NCBI GenBank assembly: GCA_947455585.1
Contig: CANGOY010000031.1
Span: 1-12,771 of the forward strand
From: Comamonadaceae bacterium
GTDB lineage: Bacteria > Pseudomonadota > Gammaproteobacteria > Burkholderiales > Burkholderiaceae_C
Length of the DNA: 12,771 bases
Direction: 5' to 3'
Shown: one piece after another, positions 5,934 to 12,583 of the stretch
Position numbering within the stretch: position 1 is the first letter of the stretch
Layout: the number at the start of each line of letters is the position of its first letter
Made by a program: the position numbers and the translations under genes
Notes under the pieces: model-generated
Seen by the model: only the letters and a program-made list of their open reading frames with translations
Database searches by the model: none
What the model was told of the DNA's origin: nothing

Positions 5934-8489
5934 CTATAAGCGGTGATAGAAAATGCGCTTCACCATTTCGACCACACCTAAATAAATGATTACCATCGCA
6001 GCCAAAATACCATAAAAATAAGCTGGAGGTGCCACAAAACCCAAGTAGGCGCCCAGTGGTGTCAATGGCAGCCCAATGGCGGTGGTGACAATGACCAACG
6101 ATGTAAAGGTCAAGATTGGATGTGGTCTGCTTTTGAAAGGATTTCCTCGCGTACGAATGATGAAAATCACTAGAACTTGTGTGCACAGAGACTCGATAAA
6201 CCAGCCTGTTTGAAACAACTGCTCCTTAGCTTTTAATATCTCCAACAAGACATAGAAGGTCAAGAAATCAAACACCGAGCTGATGGGGCCAATTACCAGC
6301 ATGAAGTTGCGAATGAAAACCAAGTCGAGTACGCGTGGCATTGCTGTCTCTTCGGCATCGACTTCGTCCAAAGGAATGGGTATTTCTGAAATGTCGTACA
6401 AAATGTTGTTCAGCAAAATTTGAGTCGGCAACATTGGTAAGAAGGGTAAAAAAAGCGCAGCTCCAGCCATGCTGAACATGTTGCCAAAGTTTGAACTGGT
6501 GCCCATCATGATGTATTTCATGATGTTGCCAAATGTACGGCGGCCCTCTAATACGCCTGCATGCAGAACATTCAAGTCTTGATTCAACAACATGATGACT
6601 GCGGCGGCTTTGGCCACATCCACCGCAGAATCTACCGAAAGCCCTACATCGGCTGAATGTAGCGAAGGGGCATCGTTAATGCCGTCTCCCATGTAGCCAA
6701 CAACATGGCCATTGGCTTTGAGTGCCAATATGACACGCTGCTTTTGTCCTGGGTTGACGCGGCAAAACAAGTTTGCCGATTCGACGCGACGTTGTAATGC
6801 TTGGTCGTCTAGCTGTCCTATTTCTTTGCCGGTCAATACTCCAGACACTTCAATATTTAATTGCGCGCACACATAGCGTGTGACTAAATCGCTATCACCT
6901 GTGACTACCTTGATCGCAACGCCTGATTGTTGAAGTTTGGCAAGCGCAGTCGCTGCACTTTCTTTAGGCGGGTCAAGAAATGCGGCGAAGCCTGCCAGCA
7001 CCAAACCTGATACGTCGTTGATCACAGCGACTTGATGGTCCCGCGATACCTCTCGCCACGCTACGCCCAGAACGCGCAGGCCATCACTTTCTAAGGCGTG
7101 ATAACACTCGCGAATTGTTTGTGAATTTTCTTCGTTTAATTCTTGTTGCGAGATATCTAGAGCGTTGTTGATTTCAACCTTGGTGCACAGTTGCACCATG
7201 TCTTCTGCCGCCCCTTTAGCGATCAGCCATCTTTGTGTACCGTTGTCGACTAAGACCGTGGCGCAACGACGTTCAAAGTCAAAGGGTATTTCATCGATTT
7301 TTATCCATTTGCCCATTTCAATGTTCTGATGGTTCAGAATTGCTTCATCCAGCGGGCTCTTAACGCCAGTTCCAAAAAAACTATTGATATACGCTAGCTC
7401 TAAAACACGCGAGCTGGTTTGGCCGCTCAGGTCTAAGTGACGTTCAAGGCGAATCTTTGCTTCGGTTAAGGTGCCAGTTTTGTCAGTGCACAGCACATCC
7501 ATAGAGCCTAAATCTTGAATCGCAGTTTGGCGCTTCACAATCATTTGGAGTTTGGCCAGTCGAATTGCGCCACGTGAAAGGGTGACCGACACCACCATTG
7601 GCAACAGCTCCGGCGTCAAACCAACGGCCAATGCCACCGCAAACAAGAATGACTCGAGCCAAGGTTTCTGAAACCATGCGTTTACGAGTAAGACAAACAG
7701 AACCAACATAACGGTCAATCGCATGATGAGCATGCCAAAGCGTCGGGTACCTAGTTCAAACGATGTGGCGGGAGAAGGCTTTTGAATGCTGTCTGAAATG
7801 TCGCCCATGGCAGTTTGCATGCCAGTCTTGATGACCAATACACGTGCACTGCCGCCAATCACAGAGGTTCCCATGAATACTGCATTGCTAGCTTCGTGCA
7901 AATCGGTGGCTGTATCAGGCAGCTTGCCGGTATGTTTTTCAACTGGGTAGGCTTCACCTGTGAGTAGGGATTGGTTGACGAAGAAATCTTTGGCTTGAAG
8001 AATCAACGCATCAGCAGGAACGAGACTACCTGCCTTAAGTAGAACCAAGTCACCTGGCACTACGTCATATACAGGAACCTCAATGGGTTGACCGTCACGC
8101 AAGACAGTGGTGCGTACTAAGACAGATTGCCGAAGTTTGTCTGCTGCTGCGTTTGCGCGAAACTCTTGCACAAAATCTAAACTAACGCTGAGCAACACAA
8201 TGCCGCTGATGATGGCAAAGTTTGTGACTTCACCCGTAAGTGCCGACACAGAGCTTGCTAGTAGCAACACAATAACCAAGGGATTTTTGAAACGTCTGAG
8301 AAACTGTCGAATCAGTGAAGGTCCTAGATGATTCGACAATGTATTTGGACCATGTCTTTGAAGTAGTTCAACCGCTTTTTCAGATGAAAGCCCCTCAGAT
8401 TTAACTTTGATGAAATAGTCGTTTGTTGCGCTCGTCCACCAGTGTTCTGATTCGAATTGAGTATCTTGAGAGATGCTAGCCATTGGCAT
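5934..8489 (-). CDS. mgtA: Magnesium-translocating P-type ATPase, MgtA type
   Basis: This 851-residue inner-membrane pump is of the P3B (MgtA/MgtB) class, which imports Mg2+ at the cost of ATP. Visible landmarks are the actuator loop LLTGEAYPVE (175-184), the class-specific membrane motif LTPELLPM (291-298) in place of the PEGL of Ca2+/heavy-metal pumps, the phosphorylation motif DKTGTLT with Asp336, VVTGDSD (528-534), and the hinge motif GDGINDAPS (601-609). The usual ten-helix arrangement follows, with SSNFGNMFS (665-673) and LLNNILYDISEIPIPLDEVD in the C-terminal helices. Length is near the family norm (about 900), slightly short at the N-terminus. The ATG at 8487-8489 has AGGGA 6 nt upstream; the second ATG two codons on is too far from it. 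It lies downstream of the LonH gene but is separated by 318 bp, so it probably has its own promoter and leader. Confidence 0.93.
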   Translation of the reverse strand: MPMASISQDTQFESEHWWTSATNDYFIKVKSEGLSSEKAVELLQRHGPNTLSNHLGPSLIRQFLRRFKNPLVIVLLLASSVSALTGEVTNFAIISGIVLLSVSLDFVQEFRANAAADKLRQSVLVRTTVLRDGQPIEVPVYDVVPGDLVLLKAGSLVPADALILQAKDFFVNQSLLTGEAYPVEKHTGKLPDTATDLHEASNAVFMGTSVIGGSARVLVIKTGMQTAMGDISDSIQKPSPATSFELGTRRFGMLIMRLTVMLVLFVLLVNAWFQKPWLESFLFAVALAVGLTPELLPMVVSVTLSRGAIRLAKLQMIVKRQTAIQDLGSMDVLCTDKTGTLTEAKIRLERHLDLSGQTSSRVLELAYINSFFGTGVKSPLDEAILNHQNIEMGKWIKIDEIPFDFERRCATVLVDNGTQRWLIAKGAAEDMVQLCTKVEINNALDISQQELNEENSQTIRECYHALESDGLRVLGVAWREVSRDHQVAVINDVSGLVLAGFAAFLDPPKESAATALAKLQQSGVAIKVVTGDSDLVTRYVCAQLNIEVSGVLTGKEIGQLDDQALQRRVESANLFCRVNPGQKQRVILALKANGHVVGYMGDGINDAPSLHSADVGLSVDSAVDVAKAAAVIMLLNQDLNVLHAGVLEGRRTFGNIMKYIMMGTSSNFGNMFSMAGAALFLPFLPMLPTQILLNNILYDISEIPIPLDEVDAEETAMPRVLDLVFIRNFMLVIGPISSVFDFLTFYVLLEILKAKEQLFQTGWFIESLCTQVLVIFIIRTRGNPFKSRPHPILTFTSLVIVTTAIGLPLTPLGAYLGFVAPPAYFYGILAAMVIIYLGVVEMVKRIFYHRL

Positions 8490-8533
8490 TAAGAGTCCCT
8501 AAAAGCATGTGTCAATTTTCAAGTTAAAGCACC

Positions 8534-8555
8534 TTACTCGAAAGTAAACACTTTC
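8534..8555 (-). promoter_or_regulatory. Mutually exclusive leader hairpins upstream of mgtA
   Basis: Two hairpins share bases 8540-8547. On the minus strand one is GAAAGT-GTTT-ACTTTC (8555 to 8540), 6 bp. The other is TTACT-TTCG-AGTAA (8547 to 8534), 5 bp closed by a UUCG tetraloop. Only one can form at a time. They sit about 45-65 nt before the mgtA start, a position compatible with attenuation or control of ribosome access. Function is inferred from arrangement only. Confidence 0.35.
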
Positions 8556-8597
8556 TCACGACTTAGCCTAGATACTTGGAAATCTGTTGTTGATCCG

Positions 8598-8625
8598 TTC
8601 TTATGTGCCGTAACTCATATAAGAA
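8598..8625. repeat. Inverted repeat TTCTTAT/ATAAGAA
   Basis: The 7-bp arms at 8598-8604 and 8619-8625 are perfect inverted repeats with a 14-nt spacer, upstream of the mgtA-like gene. The half-site spacing of about two helical turns centre to centre fits a dimeric regulator operator, but an RNA hairpin is equally possible. Confidence 0.35.
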
Positions 8626-8714
8626 TTTGCTGTTTAAAGCTATATTGAAAACATAGTTTTAAAAAATAACAATGGAGCTTGAGAGCAATAAATTTAATAA
8701 TCATTTGTTAATCG

Positions 8715-8780
8715 CGTGCTCAATCCACATGAAGCACGAGACCTGTGCGTACACCGGAGGACGTGAACCACATGCCGGTG
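8715..8780 (-). other. Two hairpins downstream of the LonH stop codon
   Basis: CACCGG (8752-8757) pairs with CCGGTG (8775-8780), with an inner GTG/CAC pairing (8763-8765 and 8769-8771). CGTGCT (8715-8720) pairs with AGCACG (8733-8738). Both follow the LonH stop at 8808. Neither has a proper U tract on the minus strand; the first is followed by AATTTTTATT only on the plus strand. They could form the 3' end of the LonH mRNA or a terminator acting against antisense transcription. Confidence 0.35.
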
Positions 8781-8807
8781 AATTTTTATTGCGTGCGTTG
8801 ACGTACT

Positions 8808-11222
8808 TCAACTTGGGGCTGAGATGGTGATGGGCGGATGTATCAAGGTAGCTTGGCACAACTGACGGAAAGTTTTTAAAACGCTTTGCGACAACGCCAG
8901 AACAGTTTCAAACGGGGTGCTCATGAGCAAGGCCGCACCTTCACTGGCGTGGTCTGCACTGTAGATGTGAAATTGGCCTTGCGCAACTGCATCGACGACT
9001 GCATGGCTGAGCATGAGGTGGTGGCGGTTGCGGCGTGGGATCAGTACCCCCTGTGTGCCATCCAAGCCGTGATTTTGACAGGTGCGAAAGAAGCCTTCAA
9101 TTTTTTCGTTCACACCGCCGACGGGCAAAATTTCACCGTTTTGGTTGACTGCACCCGTGACGGCAATGTTTTGAAGAAGTGGCAAGCCTGAGAGAGACGA
9201 CAACAGTGCATATAACTCAGCACAGGAAGCCGAGTCACCCTCGACGCCGCTGTACTCTTGCTCGAACACCACCGAGGCATTGAAAGCTAAGGGCGCGATA
9301 TGTGAAAACAAGGCCGACAAATAGCTATGCAAGATTAGCACGCCTTTGTCGTGGATGGGGCCAGATAACTTGACTTCGCGCTCGATGTTGACCAAGCCTT
9401 GGTTACCCGCATAGGTTCGCGCGGTGACGCGCACGGGAAAGCCAAAGGCGTGATCACCCAACTCAATCACAGTCAAGCCATTGAGTTGACCTATTTGCGC
9501 ACCTTGGACAGTTATGAGGCGTTCGCCGTCGGTGATGGATTCGTGCAAGCGCTGCTCGGTGTAGCCATTGCGTTCGGCACGTGCGTGAATGGCGGCATCC
9601 ACATCTGAAGCCTCCACACACGCTGTGCCACGTTGATGGGCTTGGCTGGCACTTTCAATGACCAAAGATTCGGTGTGCGAGAACAAGGCGCTTTGGCGTG
9701 TTTGGTCATCCACTTCGCGGTGCGTGCACTCAATCAAGCGGGCCACTGCAGCTGCGTAGAAGTGCGGCAGACCGAGGCGCTGGCAACAGTGGGCCACAAA
9801 GATGGCTGAGGCCCGATGCGTGTCGGGGCTTGCAGGTAGGCTTTCTGCAAATTCGACTTTGCACATGAAGCGGCGGAAAAATTCGGGCGCGAGTTCTTGT
9901 AGTGCGTAGTATTCCTCCATGTTTCCGATCAGGACGATCTTCACGCTTAGCTGCACAGCTTCTGGTTCTAAGGCAATCGACGCAATGGGCGATGGGTGCA
10001 CACCGGCTTCTTCAATTTGCAAGCGGCCGCTGCGCAAGAAGCGAGAGAGTTTTTCCCACACCAAGGGGTCGGTGAGCAGGTCGCACACATGCAACATCAA
10101 AAAGCCGCCATGCGCTTTGAGCAAGTTTCCCGCACGGATGCGTGAGAAGTCGGTCATCAGCACATCGTCTTCGGTTTGGTACTCCACGCTGCCAAACAAG
10201 GTACGAAACATGGGGTTGTCTTCCACAACCACAGGGGCGCCTTTGGTGTCGTGGTTGTCCACTGCGACGTTGATGCGGTAGCGCATCAACAAGGTGTTGA
10301 GGGCCTCAAGGCGCGTATCTTCTTCATCTTCAGCGTCGTCGTGGGGTTCAAACAACTCGATGTGCGCTAGCACATCATCCATGACTTTTGCAAAGTAGTG
10401 GGCTAGCTTTGGGTTGTCTTGAGTGGGTTTGGCAAGGGCTTGTTGGATGTTCACCAACTCTTGCATAAGCAAGGGCTTGATGGTTTGGCGACGCAGGGCT
10501 GCTAAGCCTTCATTTTTCACACGGTCAATGGGGCGGGTTTTGTCTAGAAAGTTGGCAATCTCCGCACGCAGTTCGTTCTCTGCTTGATCGATGGCAGTGC
10601 GACGTTCTTTGTTCAAAGCCAAGGCTTCTGCTTCGGTGAGGGGCATGCCTTTTTCATCGCGCAGGGTGAATACCAAATGGCCGCCTTCTCTGAACAATGA
10701 AAAGCTGCGGGCTTCTGCAAACGCATCAAGTACGGCGTAAGCGCGGTCTTCTTCTTGTTTGTAGGTTTTCTCGATGTGGTCGCTCTCGACTTTGAAGTCT
10801 TGGGCGGTCAAGCGTTTGGGAATGTCGGCCAGTAGTGTTTTGGTGAGCTGTGCCATGTGCAGGCGCAGCTTTTGCCCTTCTCCGGCAGGGATGTGAACAG
10901 CATGTGGGTGTTCGGGTTTGTCGAAGTTGTGCAAGTAACACAGGTCAGGGGGCACGGGGCGTGTGGCGGCCACGCTATGCATCATGTGCTGCAGCAGGGT
11001 GGAACGGCCACTGCCTTCCTCGCCTATGACAAACAAGTTGTAGTTGGCTTGTTCCATTTCCAAGCCAAAGCGTGCCGCGGTTTGTGCGCGCTCTTGACCG
11101 ATCCAAGGCAGGGGTTGCGATACCAATTCAGAAGTGTCGCCAAAGCCGAGTGCGGCCGGTTGAAGCGTCAGGCGCAATTCGTTAGCTGAAATAAGATGGA
11201 TTCCGTGGGGCGAACTTGTCAT
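8808..11222 (-). CDS. LonH/YcbZ-type ATP-dependent protease (AAA plus S16 Lon domain)
   Basis: This 804-residue protein couples an AAA-type ATPase to a C-terminal Lon protease domain and probably degrades misfolded or regulatory proteins in the cytoplasm. The nucleotide-binding loop is GEEGSGRST (67-75), with Arg where classical P-loops have Lys. A long helical, charged insertion (about 140-300) follows. Then come a Walker B-like strand FLMLHVCDLL (374-383), a sensor-1 LIGNMEEY (431-438) and an arginine-finger region EFFRRF (447-452). The Lon dyad is Ser664 in EGDSAS and Lys707 in GGVNEKIEG, 43 residues apart as in E. coli Lon (Ser679/Lys722). No membrane helices are seen, unlike archaeal LonB. 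It is longer than E. coli YcbZ (586 residues). GAGAG lies 9 nt before the ATG at 11220-11222. It is the upstream neighbour of mgtA on the same strand; the 318-bp gap argues against tight co-transcription. Confidence 0.88.
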   Translation of the reverse strand: MTSSPHGIHLISANELRLTLQPAALGFGDTSELVSQPLPWIGQERAQTAARFGLEMEQANYNLFVIGEEGSGRSTLLQHMMHSVAATRPVPPDLCYLHNFDKPEHPHAVHIPAGEGQKLRLHMAQLTKTLLADIPKRLTAQDFKVESDHIEKTYKQEEDRAYAVLDAFAEARSFSLFREGGHLVFTLRDEKGMPLTEAEALALNKERRTAIDQAENELRAEIANFLDKTRPIDRVKNEGLAALRRQTIKPLLMQELVNIQQALAKPTQDNPKLAHYFAKVMDDVLAHIELFEPHDDAEDEEDTRLEALNTLLMRYRINVAVDNHDTKGAPVVVEDNPMFRTLFGSVEYQTEDDVLMTDFSRIRAGNLLKAHGGFLMLHVCDLLTDPLVWEKLSRFLRSGRLQIEEAGVHPSPIASIALEPEAVQLSVKIVLIGNMEEYYALQELAPEFFRRFMCKVEFAESLPASPDTHRASAIFVAHCCQRLGLPHFYAAAVARLIECTHREVDDQTRQSALFSHTESLVIESASQAHQRGTACVEASDVDAAIHARAERNGYTEQRLHESITDGERLITVQGAQIGQLNGLTVIELGDHAFGFPVRVTARTYAGNQGLVNIEREVKLSGPIHDKGVLILHSYLSALFSHIAPLAFNASVVFEQEYSGVEGDSASCAELYALLSSLSGLPLLQNIAVTGAVNQNGEILPVGGVNEKIEGFFRTCQNHGLDGTQGVLIPRRNRHHLMLSHAVVDAVAQGQFHIYSADHASEGAALLMSTPFETVLALSQSVLKTFRQLCQATLIHPPITISAPS

Positions 11223-11284
11223 AGCGTTTTGCTCTCATCAATAGTGAATTCATTATGGCGGTGCGCGCCAAACTCATACAAAAG

Positions 11285-11507
11285 AAGCTACTTGACCCAT
11301 AACGGTGTTGCAGTTGATTGGGTCGACACCTTCATCATCAACACACCTTCAACAGGTTTTCGTAAACGCCCAGCACTAACCTATAACGGTGTTGCTGCGG
11401 TTGACAGCTTTGTGTTGCCCTTACTTGGTAATCTGGGCGCATTTATTGATAACAATGGAACGGCTACTGATACTACGTATTTCGGCCTTGGGGTGACAGT
11501 TCCCTGA
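11285..11507 (+). pseudogene. Degenerate repeat-containing ORF fragment
   Basis: In one plus-strand frame a motif recurs: LTHNGVAVDWVDTF, then 28 codons later LTYNGVAAVDSF, then a weaker IDNNGTATDTTYF, ending in VTVP with a double stop (TGA TAA) at 11505-11510. At DNA level ATAACGGTGTTGC is identical at 11299-11311 and 11383-11395, 84 bp apart and in phase. The open frame extends back to 11196 only by running antisense through the LonH start, so the upstream part is unlikely to be real, and no ribosome-binding site is seen. It looks like the tail of a repeat-bearing (perhaps surface or phage-fibre type) protein, or non-coding tandem repeats that happen to stay open. No family is recognised. 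Confidence 0.35.
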
Positions 11508-11523
11508 TAAAGCAGGAAAGGCT
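11501..11523. repeat. Dispersed 23-nt repeat, copy 2
   Basis: This matches 396-418 in 22 of 23 positions. It begins just before the double stop codon of the repeat-containing ORF fragment. TTCCCTG and CAGGAAA flank ATAAAG and can form a hairpin with one mismatch. It sits about 150 bp upstream of the tRNA-Cys fragment. Confidence 0.75.
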
Positions 11524-11605
11524 AACAGCGAGGTGAGTGAGAATGTATTTAGACATTCAAAGTGTCCACAAATCGTCCACGCTAATGCAATTTTCCCAGT
11601 ATTTA

Positions 11606-11655
11606 ATGCGTGCCTAACGCGTTTAACTTGTTGTTTTGTAAGAAAATGCACGCAT
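11606..11655. repeat. Inverted repeat ATGCGTGC/GCACGCAT next to the tRNA-Cys fragment
   Basis: ATGCGTGC (11606-11613) and GCACGCAT (11648-11655) are perfect 8-bp inverted repeats separated by 34 nt. They lie immediately before the point where tRNA-Cys similarity begins. Their location beside an attachment site suggests recombinase or excisionase arm-type sites, but this is inference. Confidence 0.4.
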
Positions 11656-11671
11656 AATGCGGTAGTTGGAG

Positions 11672-11720
11672 GCGGATTGCAAATCCGTTTAGCCCAGTTC
11701 GACTCTGGGTCGCGCCTCCA
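11672..11720 (+). tRNA. 3' half of tRNA-Cys (GCA anticodon); probable attachment-site remnant
   Basis: From 11672 the sequence matches tRNA-Cys: anticodon stem GCGGA/TCCGT around the loop TTGCAAA (anticodon GCA), T-arm CCCAG-TTCGACT-CTGGG (11693-11709), acceptor 3' strand TCGCGCC, the Cys-type discriminator T and an encoded CCA (11718-11720). The expected 5' acceptor strand GGCGCGA and a D-arm are absent: at the normal start distance (11647) the bases read TGCACGC and do not pair properly, and no D-stem forms. The break falls exactly at the anticodon stem, where tyrosine-recombinase integration into tRNA genes typically cuts. It is best read as a displaced 3' end left by island integration. 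It cannot be a normal tRNA. Confidence 0.75.
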
Positions 11721-11728
11721 TATAAATC

Positions 11729-11760
11729 AAGGACTTACGAGTGATCGTAAGTCCTTTTTT
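11729..11760 (+). terminator. Strong rho-independent terminator after the tRNA-Cys fragment
   Basis: GGACTTACGA (11731-11740) and TCGTAAGTCC (11745-11754) form a perfect 10-bp stem, extendable by two A-T pairs, with a GTGA loop, followed by six Ts. It starts 8 nt after the CCA end and looks like the native terminator of the original tRNA-Cys transcription unit, carried along with the displaced 3' end. Confidence 0.9.
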
Positions 11761-11770
11761 ATTTCAAGTG

Positions 11771-11815
11771 TCAACCAAAATCCAGCGTTGCTAGTGGATT
11801 TATTCTTTCGCATTA
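11771..11815 (-). pseudogene. Decayed 3' tail of a tyrosine integrase gene
   Basis: On the minus strand this segment reads NPLATLDFG followed by TGA (11771-11773). The integrase at the right edge of the window ends NPLASLDL followed by a stop. The nucleotides also match: CGAAAG, then TAAATCCACT, then GCA, then GATTT occur in the same order with near-identical spacing. One extra base near CGAAAG breaks the frame of the remnant upstream of NPLA. About 45 bp are recognisable, and nothing further upstream can be aligned before the toxin-antitoxin region begins. This is therefore a second, mostly deleted copy of a related integrase gene, adjacent to the tRNA-Cys fragment. Confidence 0.6.
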
Positions 11816-11909
11816 AACCAAGCGGCTATTCTTACTCTGCTTTGAATGTTGCTAATTGTTGTGTAATCATCACTTCAACCTTACAATTCAGAAAACGTAA
11901 GGTGAATCT

Positions 11910-12125
11910 ATGACTGAATCAACTATCACAGCAAAAGGTCAGACAACAGTTCCGGCTGATATTAGGCAAACTATTGGAGGAGTGCCAGGCACACGTTTGG
12001 TTTGGCATGTACTCTCGAACGGTCGGCTATTTGTCCGCGTAAAAAACAAGACGGCTGCTGACATAAAGGGCATCGTTAAAGTTCCAAAGGGCAAGCGGCT
12101 TTTAGTTGAGGAGATGCGGCCTTGA
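11910..12125 (+). CDS. AbrB-family antitoxin (VapB type)
   Basis: This 71-residue protein has the swapped-hairpin AbrB/MazE-like DNA-binding fold at about residues 5-48 (ITAKGQTTVPADIRQTIG and following). The rest would bind and neutralise the toxin encoded next. Such antitoxins also usually repress their own operon together with the toxin. TAAGGTG ends 5 nt before the ATG, a good ribosome-binding site. The last base of its TGA stop is the first base of the toxin ATG (TGATG), the classical coupling for toxin-antitoxin pairs. It lies between two integrase gene tails, typical of island cargo. Confidence 0.88.
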   Translation: MTESTITAKGQTTVPADIRQTIGGVPGTRLVWHVLSNGRLFVRVKNKTAADIKGIVKVPKGKRLLVEEMRP

Positions 12126-12529
12126 TGCTCGCCGGATCTGTTGATACGAATGTGTTGGTCCGTCTAGTGACCCAAGATGATGTGGCCCAAGCTCAGGCCG
12201 TAGACAGGCTGATGGCAAGGCATGCAAAAAAAGGCGAGCTTCTCTTTGTGCCGATTACTGTAGTGCTTGAGTTGGAATGGGTGTTGCGCTCAAAGTTAAG
12301 TCAGACTAAGGCTCAGCTCATTGAAACGCTCTCGGCATTGCTGACGATGGTGGAGTTCAGTTTCGAGTCGGAGGATGCCGTAGAACAAGCACTGTCTGAT
12401 TTTGAAGATGGTAACGCTGACTTTGGGGAATATCTACACCTAGCTATCTCCCGTAAGGTTCAATCTTTGCCATTTTGGACGTTTGATCGTAAAGCCACCA
12501 AGACAACTGGTGTCAGGCTTTTGACTTGA
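12125..12529 (+). CDS. PIN-domain ribonuclease toxin (VapC type)
   Basis: This 134-residue PIN-domain protein is expected to be an Mg2+-dependent RNase toxin held inactive by the upstream AbrB-type antitoxin. Acidic residues expected of the active site are present: Asp7 in SVDTN, Glu49 in VVLELEWVL, Asp99/Glu102 in NADFGEYL, and Asp121 in WTFDRK. The segment ELEWVLR is typical of VapC proteins. I chose ATG at 12125, which overlaps the antitoxin stop by one base (TGATG); a TTG one codon earlier also fits the frame but is less likely. No terminator is obvious after the stop. VapC toxins cut specific tRNAs or rRNA; the target here cannot be told from sequence. Confidence 0.88.
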   Translation: MLAGSVDTNVLVRLVTQDDVAQAQAVDRLMARHAKKGELLFVPITVVLELEWVLRSKLSQTKAQLIETLSALLTMVEFSFESEDAVEQALSDFEDGNADFGEYLHLAISRKVQSLPFWTFDRKATKTTGVRLLT

Positions 12530-12583
12530 ACTGAGTTTGTGTCTTAGGCTTTGGTTAAACGGTCTAATGTTAGGGAACTGCCT

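Larger units (their letters stand above)
8490..8807 (-). promoter_or_regulatory. AT-rich 318-bp leader/promoter region upstream of mgtA
   Basis: No credible gene is seen in this gap, which is clearly more AT-rich than its flanks. On the minus strand it contains, from far to near: two GC-rich hairpins just after the LonH stop (listed separately), an A/T-rich stretch (8640-8710) suited to a promoter, an inverted repeat TTCTTAT/ATAAGAA (8598-8604 and 8619-8625), and two overlapping hairpins at 8534-8555. The AGGGA ribosome-binding site for mgtA is at 8496-8500. I could not assign -35/-10 boxes with confidence. In enterobacteria the mgtA leader senses Mg2+; whether this one does is unproven. Confidence 0.5.

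Noticed and set aside
5827..6186. A 119-codon minus-strand ORF overlapping the 3' end of mgtA
   Set aside because: It lies in another frame of the well-supported MgtA C-terminal membrane region and of the terminator; no independent evidence.
8476..8508. A 10-codon leader peptide overlapping the mgtA start on the minus strand (MLLGTLNANG)
   Set aside because: It has no ribosome-binding site of its own and lacks Pro or other features of known mgtA leader peptides; such short frames occur often by chance.
11612..11672. Possible integron attC site (GCCTAAC resembles an inverse core; GTTAGGC also at 301-307)
   Set aside because: No matching GTTRRRY core at a suitable distance, no integron integrase and no cassette array were found; single 7-mers are expected by chance.
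11647..11720. A complete 74-nt tRNA-Cys
   Set aside because: The length is right, but TGCACGC does not pair with TCGCGCC (three of seven positions fail) and no D-arm can be formed, so only the 3' half is supported.
11533..11913. A 126-codon plus-strand ORF
   Set aside because: It runs through the tRNA-Cys fragment, its terminator and the promoter region of the toxin-antitoxin pair; no ribosome-binding site or recognisable protein features.
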